A stretch of 64,000 nt of DNA from NCBI GenBank assembly GCA_964030785.1, contig OZ034970.1, positions 16,137,911 through 16,201,910 on the forward strand. Direction: 5' to 3'. This document shows positions 55,930 to 64,000 of the stretch, piece by piece; positions within the stretch are counted from its first letter, which is position 1; every line of letters starts with the position of its first letter. The position numbers and the translations under genes are program-made. The stretch is from Siderastrea siderea. Its lineage: Eukaryota; Cnidaria; Anthozoa; Scleractinia; Rhizangiidae. Below the pieces are notes generated by a model. That model was not told the origin of the DNA and ran no database searches. It saw nothing but the letters and a program-made list of their open reading frames with translations.

Positions 55930-57210
55930 TGGTGAGCGTTTAAGCTTATTTATTCATTACACTGTAAAAGTTCGCCGTAAAATTGTTAATAAATGCGTTA
56001 CCACTTTATCTGAGGCATTTTTGTTGTTCTTTGCAGCCCTTTTGTACACTCATCATGATCGCTGTTTGTTGTTATGCCTTACTGACTAGGGGTCGTTCCA
56101 TTTTTTACCCGCACCCCCCTAAAGATGGCAGGATTCCGACCCCTCAAAGTTTTGGCGGCACCCTTTGAAGAAAAAATCCGAAGGGTTCATTTTTTGGCGG
56201 AACCTTTGAAACCTTGAACCTTTGGGGCAGAGAACAAACTCCATGAATAGATTGGTGCAACCCAAATGAGTATGGTTTTAAAGCCTTTTTGGTCTGAAAA
56301 TGGTTGTTGACTTAAAAGTCAGGTCTGAAAATGGTAATTGATTCGGGGGTGACAGTTATGTTTTGTCAGTTCTGAAAATGGGTGGGAAAAATTACACGTC
56401 TGGTTCTCAAGATGGGTAAGGAAAATTACATTGTTTGGTCTGACAGTGGGCACACTGAGAGCTGCTTTGCGGTTGAATTTTGTTTGGGAAAAGAGAAAGA
56501 AAAACCTCTGGGAGCAGGGGAGGAACCAGGGGAGCAGTGGGGAGGGAAAATTACATACTTTGGTCCGCAAATGAATCACCTATAAATTGTGTTCATGAGA
56601 AAAGATCCTTCATTAATACATGATGAGATGTTGCAATGCCTATGAGGTTGTGTGCTAAATACTAAGATATTTGACAAAAGGTGACGTAAAAGTAGTAAAA
56701 GATCAAGGAACAATAATGAAATGACAATTACAAAAACCCTTATTACATGAAGAACATGATTAAATAAACAGTATACCTTGTTAAGTTCTTAGTAACTTTG
56801 TGCACTTTATGACTCCTTTGTTGTATATGGTTTAACAAGTATTGGGTTTACAATCACTTGTACTACCAGTACAACATATAAGTAATATAATTGTTAGTTG
56901 AAAGCAAAAACAAACTCTCAAAGTAGTATGGTCCGGCGGTCTGGGTCATTGAATGAAAAAGGCCTACCCCCCTCACTTTTTAAGCCAATGAGAAACTAGT
57001 GCCATTCCTTTTTATCATGTGATCACGGTCAAAGGAATGGACCAATGAGAGAAGGGGTCAAAGGTCACTTAAGGTTAGAACGGGAAGTCATGTGACCGGA
57101 AGTGATGAGGTCACGTGGTTTGGGTGGGGAAACCGCTGAGTGTTCAATATAAGAGGTCAAAAAAGAGACGGAGAGGTTCTTTTGAACTTTTTTAATAAGA
57201 AGATCAACAA
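55930..57210. other. Spacer before the virus-like element
   Basis: No gene recognised. Degenerate tandem words GGTCTGAAAATGG recur at 56290-56420. The last 250 bp (CGGAAGTGATGAGGTCACG and following) may belong to the edge of the element at 57.2-64 kb, but no terminal inverted repeat was found. Confidence 0.4.
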
Positions 57211-57216
57211 CAACTT

Positions 57217-58345
57217 TTGTCAAGTGGTTTGGTCGCCACCATAGTGGGAATGGTTAGTGCTGTCATCAACCAGTACGCCAAATTGCGTATGCTGCAGTTT
57301 TATTATCACAGTCTCTTTGGAAGATGTGCGGAGTGCTTACGGGAAGCACGGGTGGTCTGGTATTATGACACGGACTCAGTGGACGATGAGAGATTTCTTC
57401 GTTTGGTACAACAACCTGGATGTGGTTCCATTTATGGAGAAGAATGGAAGTCTCCGTCCTCGTTGGAATACTTGTATCTAGGGATGACAGTCTCTACATC
57501 CAATCTCTCTTCAAGAACACGAACATCACGATTGACGACATCGGAGAAGACATGAAGGAGGAAAAGTTCCCCATCAAATGAAACCAGTCCACATGGAAGA
57601 GATGGCGAGACCTGTGATGGTGTGTACTGGAAGACGGAAGTCACCGAAGTTGTTCGTTGCAAATAAGTTGCGCCACCTTTGATATTGAAGTCGATGTGGT
57701 CAGTGCAGAAATGGAATATCAAGACATATCCTTTGTGTCAATGCAGCGCCATGTAACATATTGGGAGAAGAACAAAGTCACCAGGATAACAAATGATTTT
57801 TCTGCCAACTTTGGAAGAAGCACATGCAATTGTCCATCCACCAGAACCAATGCTCCTAGACGAAGAGAGAAACGGAACTGCTTTCCTTATGTCGGACCTG
57901 CTGCGAGACTCAAACTGGTATGTTGATTTTGATACGCCTAAACTAAAACGAAGCCAGAGAATTGGTGCACGCGGGCAATTATCATCGCGGTTGCGGAAGG
58001 TAGCGATTCCATACAGACTGTCACCACTCTAACGGATAATCTGTCCACAGTCTTAGGGAAAGAAATTACCACCAGGCCGACAACAGAGGAGGGAACACCG
58101 TTTGAACACCAAGTGGGGTAAGTTTGGCCAAGTGTGCTGGTTGTGTCACTACAGTCTTCGACCCATTCAAGAAGTCAAGTACGAGGTCGACAATAGAGGA
58201 GATCACGGATTGCTTGCTGATTCATGGAGATCAAGAATGTGCTCGTACATGGTGGCCAACGTCGACTCTACGTTGATGGATATGATGCGATAAGTAACAC
58301 AGCCTATGAATTTAACGGCTGCTTCTATTTGAATTGGCTGGTAAC
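57217..58345 (+). pseudogene. Scrambled plus-strand debris related to protein-primed DNA polymerase
   Basis: Short reading frames in several registers carry polymerase-type motifs: VVWYYDTDSV (motif C type) near 57350-57380, a WYNNLDVVPF segment near 57400, TKWGKFGQ (motif B type) near 58110 and VDGYDAISNTAYEFNGCFY near 58270-58325. The last matches the intact VDGYD...YEFHGCFY segment at about 62850 on the other strand. Motifs C, B and the nuclease-like segment appear in the reverse of normal order, so the region is a rearranged relic and not one gene. Confidence 0.45.
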
Positions 58346-58783
58346 GGCTTCTTCTTCTTTTTTGTCGTGGTCAAGAATGGTTTTGACATGTTCTGTAATG
58401 TCGTCCAAGTTATGTTGGAGCACACTTTCACGCAGTTGGTTGACTTTGTGCCGTCGTTCAAGTCTCTTTTGTAAAATGTCTTCCAAATACTGGTCTCGTT
58501 CATCAGCCTTGTAGGTGCGTCCTGCTAGTTCCAAAGGAAAGACAATGGTGTTGTTTCTGTCAATGACGGCTAGATTGTCCAAATCTTTTTGGATTTGTTT
58601 TTTAAGTTCGTCGTGTTGTGTATTTTTCATGATGGCAGTGGCTTCATCTTGAATCAATTCTTTGTAGTGCTCGGTCACGTCCTCGAGATCATAACCAGCT
58701 TGTAGACCTCGTCGAACCAGTTCTACTATGTAATCATGAGTGTTGTTGAAGGTTTTGGGGTCCAAATTCTTGCCATAGTCCAT
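58325..58783 (-). CDS. Small helical protein of unknown function in the virus-like block
   Basis: 152 codons, predicted nearly all helical and charged (HDELKKQIQKDLDNLAV, DQYLEDILQKRLERRHK), with possible coiled coils. I do not recognise it. The open frame continues upstream of the ATG without a stop for about 22 codons. A TATAAAAAG word lies at 58858-58850, about 70 bases before the ATG. It is the last gene of the minus-strand block. Confidence 0.55.
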   Translation of the reverse strand: MDYGKNLDPKTFNNTHDYIVELVRRGLQAGYDLEDVTEHYKELIQDEATAIMKNTQHDELKKQIQKDLDNLAVIDRNNTIVFPLELAGRTYKADERDQYLEDILQKRLERRHKVNQLRESVLQHNLDDITEHVKTILDHDKKEEEAVTSQFK

Positions 58784-58849
58784 GTTGACGTCGGCGTCGT
58801 TCTTTGCGTTGTAGATGGGTGGAATGAAGTTTGGCTTTAAGGTATTGTC

Positions 58850-58858
58850 TTTTTATAC
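58850..58858 (-). promoter_or_regulatory. TATA-like box
   Basis: TATAAAAAG on the minus strand, about 67 bases before the ATG of the 152-codon gene. The same nine bases precede the zinc-ribbon gene (60399-60391). Confidence 0.4.
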
Positions 58859-58998
58859 TGAAAGGTGTGACGTCATCCGACCTGTCATCAATCAAAGGTC
58901 ACGTTTGTACCAGGGGTGCAGCTGGATTGTATTGGTAAATGTAGCGGACCACGTGTTCTTGGAAGTGTACCGTTTTCATTTTTCTCAAAAGTCTAACA

Positions 58999-59244
58999 TC
59001 AGTGATGAAGGCAAGCGATCATCGATTGGCTGGAGTACACCCGGATCAAGGGAAAAAAACCCAGGTGTCTTCTCACGCAATGTAGTCCTTGGAGGTGGAC
59101 ATCCACGTCTCTGACCAAATAGAGAAAACGAGATAGGACGACGCTCCAATTTTTTCCCACTCTCGGAGTCAAACGACCAAAATTGGAATACACAGCAGAA
59201 ATAAGGTGCCTTCTCTCTCGTTGGAATAGGTTGATGAAGTTCAA
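58999..59244 (-). CDS. Small hypothetical protein
   Basis: 81 codons starting MNFINLFQRERRHL, nine bases after the stop of the SLOG gene. Basic at the N-terminus, no known domain. The tight spacing favours a real gene, but it is short and the frame may be shifted. Confidence 0.35.
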   Translation of the reverse strand: MNFINLFQRERRHLISAVYSNFGRLTPRVGKNWSVVLSRFLYLVRDVDVHLQGLHCVRRHLGFFPLIRVYSSQSMIACLHH

Positions 59245-59253
59245 GTTGTGTTG

Positions 59254-59970
59254 CTAGTCTCCGTGTTCTGGAAGTATGTAGTAAAGGTCGCGGTGGTTGT
59301 CGACAATGTTTTCCAAGGCAGAGGTGGTTTGAAACAACCGTTTGACTTCGGCTAAAGTCTCTGTGGTAGGATGTCTGGACCCTACCACGGCGCTGTGTTT
59401 ATGGAGTGTGGGGGATCCTTGCATTGGAAGAAACCCCTTGTCAGAAATCCATTGCTGTTCGTTCCAATAACAATGATCGGCATGATATTGATACCATCGT
59501 TTTTCTGGTATGTTGTAAAAATAAATGGGTTTGTGTTGATCGATAGCCAATTGAACCGTCCAGCCTGTCCCTCCTTGGATGTTCGGTCTTTGCAAAGGAA
59601 TGCTACAGGTTGCTGTTAAGTTAATCCCATCACCTTGGCTGTTGCCGCACCCAGTATCGCGCATCTGAAAGTAACCAAAGGCATACACGGCAGCCGCAGG
59701 TTTGACGATGTGAAAATTTCGTAGTTGAAGGTGACGCGAAAAAGTGTTGGGAGTAAACAAATGTTTACCCGTTTTTTGGGCTACTCGTTTTAGGTGAGGT
59801 TCGGCTTCGTTAAGATCTTCTGGACGGAGGGGTGTGATGAATTTGCTTCGGAAGTGATGGGGAGGGACGATGACGTGCATGTGCATATTACATTCCTTTG
59901 CGCATTGTTCTGCATATTCATCGATACCAATGGCTCCTCCACTGTAAATGTGGTAGTGATGGGTCGGCAT
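59254..59970 (-). CDS. SLOG/YpsA-like Rossmann nucleotide-binding protein
   Basis: The frame is open from 60030; the likely start is the ATG at 59970 (MPTHHYHIYSGGA). It has the glycine-rich first motif SGGAIGIDEYAEQC just after a beta strand, a middle strand AAAVYAFGY and the late GGTGWTVQLAI motif followed by KPIYFYN. This set (SGGxxGxD early, GGTGxxVQ late) marks the SLOG superfamily (YpsA/DprA/LOG), whose members bind nucleotides or nucleotide-derived ligands and often act in conflict systems. It overlaps the upstream zinc-ribbon ORF in another frame, so a fusion by frameshift is possible. It lies in the same-strand block with DNA polymerase B. The substrate is unknown. Confidence 0.72.
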   Translation of the reverse strand: MPTHHYHIYSGGAIGIDEYAEQCAKECNMHMHVIVPPHHFRSKFITPLRPEDLNEAEPHLKRVAQKTGKHLFTPNTFSRHLQLRNFHIVKPAAAVYAFGYFQMRDTGCGNSQGDGINLTATCSIPLQRPNIQGGTGWTVQLAIDQHKPIYFYNIPEKRWYQYHADHCYWNEQQWISDKGFLPMQGSPTLHKHSAVVGSRHPTTETLAEVKRLFQTTSALENIVDNHRDLYYILPEHGD

Positions 59971-60221
59971 GATGCGGGAATGAAAGGCGCTTGATCTCTG
60001 TTCTCTTTTTGTATTCCATGTGAACAGCACAAGCAGAGTTCTATGTCATTCTCATTTTCATAACGTTCTTGACAAGTAGGACACCATGATTGTCGTTGGA
60101 GTTTCATGTGTTGATGATACAGTTGATCATATTTCACTTTCCAGTGATGAATGGTATCTTGCAACTCGTCTATTTGTCGATTGGCTTTTTGAAGACAATC
60201 AGTGAGAGCAGGTAGATTCAT
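59790..60221 (-). CDS. Coiled-coil plus zinc-ribbon protein
   Basis: 143 codons. Residues 5-45 form a predicted coiled coil (LQKANRQIDELQDTIHH). CPTC at 47-50 and CLCC at 63-66 would make a four-Cys zinc site of RING/zinc-ribbon type. After residue 70 the sequence is low in structure, and its DNA overlaps the start of the SLOG gene. The true protein could continue into the SLOG frame through a one-base shift or stop at 59790. Confidence 0.5.
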   Translation of the reverse strand: MNLPALTDCLQKANRQIDELQDTIHHWKVKYDQLYHQHMKLQRQSWCPTCQERYENENDIELCLCCSHGIQKENRDQAPFIPASCRPITTTFTVEEPLVSMNMQNNAQRNVICTCTSSSLPITSEANSSHPSVQKILTKPNLT

Positions 60222-60390
60222 GATTCACGGAGAAGACCACACCAGAAGACAAACCACGGCAAGACGGAGTGTAAAGTACGGGGCAATTCTGCAGTGGAAG
60301 CAATTCTGCATCATTTTACACGCAGTCACATTACATGAGGAGGCAACCGTCCATGGTACCTTCCACACGACCTGTTCGTGGATTGGGTTT

Positions 60391-60399
60391 CTTTTTATA
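60391..60399 (-). promoter_or_regulatory. TATA-like box
   Basis: TATAAAAAG on the minus strand, 170 bases before the zinc-ribbon ATG. Identical to the word at 58858-58850. Confidence 0.35.
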
Positions 60400-60410
60400 A
60401 TAAAGGGTAT

Positions 60411-61088
60411 TTATCCATTGTTGATCGGTAGCTCCTCTTCCTTTTTGTATTTTTCGCCTTGTCCCTTGGCGTTGTCTGCGTCTCCTTTGCTTAGGCATGG
60501 TGTTAAAAGATGTTTATATAATTGAAATTCTTGTCGCGTCCCCAAGGTGCTTTGAATAGTGTTTCGGCAAAGATCCTGCAAGGAGAGAATAGGTCGACGA
60601 GAAGCTATGCGTGAATTTAAATAGTTGGGCCATTCAGTGATGCGATATTTGAAAATAGGCGTCTCTTTGGAAATACCCCATCTTTTCCCGTCAAAGATGT
60701 AGTCTTCTTTGAAATGTGCAGCCGCCCAAAGTTCAATGGCAGTGATAAGCCAGTCTATGTAGGCTGGTTCATAATTGTCATAGACAGAACAAGAGATATC
60801 TTTATGTACGACATGAAATTGATCATGGGCCAGGATAAGTTGCATGTTCATTTTTTCCTTGTATTCCGTGTCGGTTTCGTTCCCAATGAGAAACTTTTTT
60901 TCTAATTCTTTTAACCATTCCGGTTCATGGAAGAGAAGTTCCTGTCGTATGCCAGCAGCATGTGGTCCTAAATCCAATCCAGGATTAATGAGTTCTAAAG
61001 TGTCAAAGTCGTCGTATACATTACGACTTCCCTCATGATCATCAACATCATCGGACGGTGATAATTCGAAGCTGATCAGAGCGAACAT
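60411..61088 (-). CDS. Unknown protein with C-terminal SOCS-box-like motif
   Basis: 225 codons beginning 83 bases after the polymerase stop codon. The N-terminal 30 residues are acidic. The middle is a mixed domain (PEWLKELEKKF, YIDWLITAIELW) that I do not recognise. Residues 166-203 resemble a SOCS box: PILSLQDLCRNTIQSTLG fits the Elongin-binding BC box (SLxxLCxxxI), and LYKHLLTPCLSK sits where the Cullin-5 box would be. In animals SOCS boxes recruit Elongin B/C and Cul5 for ubiquitination. Here the motif is inferred from pattern alone, and the substrate-binding part is unknown. A Lys/Glu-rich tail follows. Confidence 0.6.
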   Translation of the reverse strand: MFALISFELSPSDDVDDHEGSRNVYDDFDTLELINPGLDLGPHAAGIRQELLFHEPEWLKELEKKFLIGNETDTEYKEKMNMQLILAHDQFHVVHKDISCSVYDNYEPAYIDWLITAIELWAAAHFKEDYIFDGKRWGISKETPIFKYRITEWPNYLNSRIASRRPILSLQDLCRNTIQSTLGTRQEFQLYKHLLTPCLSKGDADNAKGQGEKYKKEEELPINNG

Positions 61089-61171
61089 GAAGGCTTAAAA
61101 CGCAAGTGACGACCTGTACCAATCGATGCAGTAACCATGAAGTCCGAACATCAACATGATCATCGCCGCCT

Positions 61172-63999
61172 TTACATTTGTTTATACCCATAAGGATAGG
61201 ACTGGAACGTGTGGGTGTCTATCACGCGCTTGTCAAAGACTAATTGATAATTCTTCGTCTGACTGATGGTGCGAATTTGTTTTTCTTGTGCTACTCGTTG
61301 TATTTTATGAGGGTTGGTTAATGGCAAGAGGCGTGGTTTGGGTTCAGGGTCCAGTACTTCAGTCAGGATTAAGTCTTTCATGGTGCTAAAATTCAGGACA
61401 GCTTGTCCCCGTACGTTTAATGTGAAGCCTCTCACTTTACATTCGCTCTTTCTATACTTGGTCTGGTACGCGTAATTTTTGGGACCCGCACTGACAAATT
61501 CCGTGATGTAGTCTTCATACTCGATTCCGTCTCTAATGATGGGCTTGACTTCATTTGTAAATTCCCCCAGATAAGAGCCGAGAGGAACTTGCGGCAGTCC
61601 TGATTCCCAATAGTAAATCACACTGTCTGTATCAAAGTACAAGACTTGCTGCTGTAATCGGTCTAGGGTCTGGTACAGTTTCAACCGAGCATAACAGGTC
61701 GTGAACGCGGCCACGAAAATGTTCGTGTTGGTCTGAATGGGTATACACTCATCCAGAGACGAGTGATAGACATGGATCATGTCCTGGTTGATAATTTCGA
61801 CTCGATGAATGTGTTGGCTGTCATCACAGACCAAGGTGAAAAACTCCGACGGTTTGGTGCAAGTGGTGACTTGCGTAAAATTGTCTCCTTGGCCAAATTT
61901 GCCCCAAAAATTATTCAATTTGAGTTTGGCCACTTTACGCAAGCCAGGGTTGTCTTCAATGTTGTTGGCATCCAATCGTATCCCTTCGTGTTGCTCATAC
62001 TCGTTGAGGTAGGTCTGGCGAGCTTCCTCTGTTTGACAACCAGGGGGCCAGTCTGAGCTCTCCTGTTTGACTTTCAAAAATGTGTTAATATACTCCTTGA
62101 AGAGTTGATCCGACTTGTCTGGGAAGTGCCAAACTTCAAATATGTAAAGGATCCTATAGCCTTTCTCCAGGGCTTGCTCCAGTTCCGGGGTGCACCACGT
62201 ACCTGTCAAAGCTCTCTCCTCTTGCGAATGGGAACAATACCACGAGCGTTGGTGGAGGGGCTTGACTTGTTCGGTTTCGACACAGGTCTTACAGAGCGGG
62301 AAGGTGAGTTTGTTTCCTTGTCGGTGTGGCAACACGCCATGATAGAGGTCGTACGGCGGCAGCACTTTACATTTGACAAATCCAAAATACTGGGAAATAT
62401 CGGTGTGACCGGGCTGATCGATGATGGTTGGGTGTCCGACCGGATAAAAACAGCATTTGTTGACCCAGGGGTAAAGGCTACAGACATCCACGTACCGTAT
62501 TTGCTGGTGCGGTTCCGCTTTGAAATGGAGAGTGACTGCATTGGTCCTTCCCCCAAAAAAGGCATCTCGAGGGTTGAGAGGTTTACCAAGGACAAGTTCT
62601 TCCACAAAGGTTTGAATTTCAGGATCCATCTTCTTCTTGATGGACCATTCACATTCCCAGCACTCTTTGACGTTGTAGCCGAGATCACGCAACTGCTGCA
62701 TTTTCGTGGCGGTAGCTTTGTGTACTTCACTCATGGTTTTCCCTTCGTGGTAGGGATGCTTCTGAAGACGATTGGGAAAGTGTACAAGGCAACCATGGTA
62801 AAAACAGCCATGGAACTCGTACACTGTTTTCGTGGACGCGTCGTAGCCATCGACGCGGAATCGGCGTAGGGGTCCGTGGTCCACGAGGTACTCGCCCTGG
62901 TTCCCGGCGTGGGCAATGCGGGGAACCTCACCAGGAGATCCGTTACGTGGATGTGTGCAGTATTCGGCGGCGCCCGAAGCAGAAGTAGAAGGTAGGTTGG
63001 AGTCATCTGAAGCAAAAGGCTGACAAGAAGGAGAATGACTTCGCCGTAACAGTTCCTCTTGCCAGTACAACCATTCTTGGGCGACATGGGACTGGTTAAA
63101 CGTGGGGCGCCAACCGTGGAGTGGACGTACAGCGATGGTCTTCTCAGGCATCCAATTGCGACGATAAGCTACACTACAGGCTTGGGCAATGGTAATACAT
63201 GTTACCATGGGATTAAACCCAGTGACTCGTTTGAAATGTTTTTGGAATTCGATGCACCCTTGTTTTAACAAACGTACATCCGATTGGCAATACTTTAAAA
63301 TCTCCTGGTGAAAGTCAAACTGTGTTCCTTGGCGGACTTGCTCTTGATACCAGCGTTCAAATTCGTGTTGGCGAGCTGGTGACATGCCTTGGGGATCATA
63401 ATAAGACTTGTCGGGTAATGCGCCCACGTACGTTTGGTTGTCTTGTGTATTGAAAAAATGAGGAAAGAACCCTTTCGCTAATTCCGTTAAACCAAAGGTT
63501 TTGGGAAACTCTGCCAAGGCCATGGGTAAAAAATTGAGTGAATCAATAAACTTGATCTTGGGTATTGATAGTGTCAAAATCCTGGCTCCGTTCACAATGT
63601 GGTGCAATTCGGTTACATGTTGTTGGTACAGAGCTTCCATGATCATATAACTGTCATAGCCTTTAAAGTTATGGGCGACCACGACGAGTTGATCGACACC
63701 CACTTCGTGGGAAAGGAGATAACACCATTGCAAAAAATCCGTACAACACGATTCGCCCAAAATGTATGTTGTGTGTCGTTGCGATTGGTTTCGGCACAGA
63801 GTAAATTCGCTACGTGATTCCCGGTATCCTGCCGAGCCTCTATATCAAAATAGACAAAGAGGGTATTGGCTTCGTCGTCTTCTTCTTTGTCCGACTTCTT
63901 GATAGGCTGAATGTAACATTGGTGTTGCTTCAAGTTGCAGATTTTGTGGCATGAAGGGCATTCATTTTCTCCACAGCGATGTTCCTTGATTTTTTGCAG
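61172..63999 (-). CDS. Protein-primed family B DNA polymerase (Polinton/Maverick-like), frameshifted, runs off the window
   Basis: The main frame (63760-61172, 862 codons) holds Exo II HNFKGYDSY (about residue 30), Exo III YCQSDV (157), a nuclease-like insertion VDGYDAS...YEFHGCFYHGC (303-324) with WECEW (368), motif A YVDVCSLYP (423), motif B KLKLNNFWGKFGQ (612) and motif C YFDTDS (708). The Exo I motif VYFDIEA lies in a second frame (63933-63643), open to the window edge and preceded by Cys pairs (CGENECPSCHKIC). The two frames meet near 63780 with a one-base shift, so this copy seems inactivated or misread. The polymerase would replicate the element DNA from a protein primer. No introns. 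Confidence 0.85.
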
Positions 64000-64000
64000 G

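Larger units (their letters stand above)
57217..63999 (-). mobile_element. Maverick/Polinton-like or related virus-derived element, partial
   Basis: Compact, intron-free, mostly minus-strand genes: polymerase B, SOCS-box-like protein, zinc-ribbon protein, SLOG protein and two small ORFs, with gaps of 9-220 bases or overlaps. This contrasts with the intron-rich host gene nearby. No integrase, capsid, protease, packaging ATPase or terminal inverted repeat is visible; some may lie past the right edge. Assignment to Polintons is from the polymerase type. An adinto-like virus or another pPolB transposon is possible. Confidence 0.65.

Overview
The window looks like nuclear DNA of a cnidarian, most likely an anthozoan such as a stony coral. 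The inference rests on an intron-rich animal gene (cytosolic methionine synthase) in AT-rich sequence packed with MITEs, tRNA-derived SINEs and long-terminal-inverted-repeat transposons, several of which resemble repeat families common in coral and anemone genomes. The species cannot be fixed from sequence alone.

Layout. 1-6.5 kb holds repeats: a GCTCGC-rich repeat family in two copies, a hAT-like MITE, tandem tRNA-derived SINEs, a TTAA MITE and a BEL/Pao fragment. 6.5-12.25 kb is a duplicated copy of the 3' end of the methionine synthase gene (MTR), spoiled by a stop codon and carrying a 1.4-kb MULE-like insertion. 12.3-14 kb is repeat DNA. 14.1-19.8 kb is a decayed minus-strand gene of unknown function, broken by frameshifts and split by a 2.3-kb transposon. 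20-28 kb holds repeats, a short RS-rich gene start on the minus strand (22.3-23.0 kb) and a Crypton/DUF3504-like remnant. 28.1-48.0 kb contains the 3' half of MTR on the plus strand (cap, cobalamin-binding and AdoMet activation domains, 16 exons). Its introns hold a 3.6-kb MULE-like element with a nested MITE, a deleted LINE and SINEs. 44.7-49.3 kb is the parent of the upstream duplication. 49.3-57 kb is repeats, including a 3.7-kb TA-flanked element. 57.2-64 kb is part of a Maverick/Polinton-like or related virus-like element. It is compact and intron-free on the minus strand, with a protein-primed DNA polymerase B that runs off the window, a protein ending in a SOCS-box-like motif, a coiled-coil zinc-ribbon protein, a SLOG/YpsA-like nucleotide-binding protein and two small unknown proteins. 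Scrambled plus-strand polymerase debris lies beside it.

How the parts relate. The two MTR 3' ends are paralogous, so each serves as the other's reference and empty insertion sites can be read directly. The visible MTR lacks its homocysteine- and folate-binding half, has one exon that is a base short and one exon without a canonical AG acceptor. The locus is therefore damaged, rearranged or carries assembly errors. The most novel material is the polymerase-linked gene block at the right end, which pairs a possible ubiquitin-ligase adaptor motif with a SLOG domain protein.
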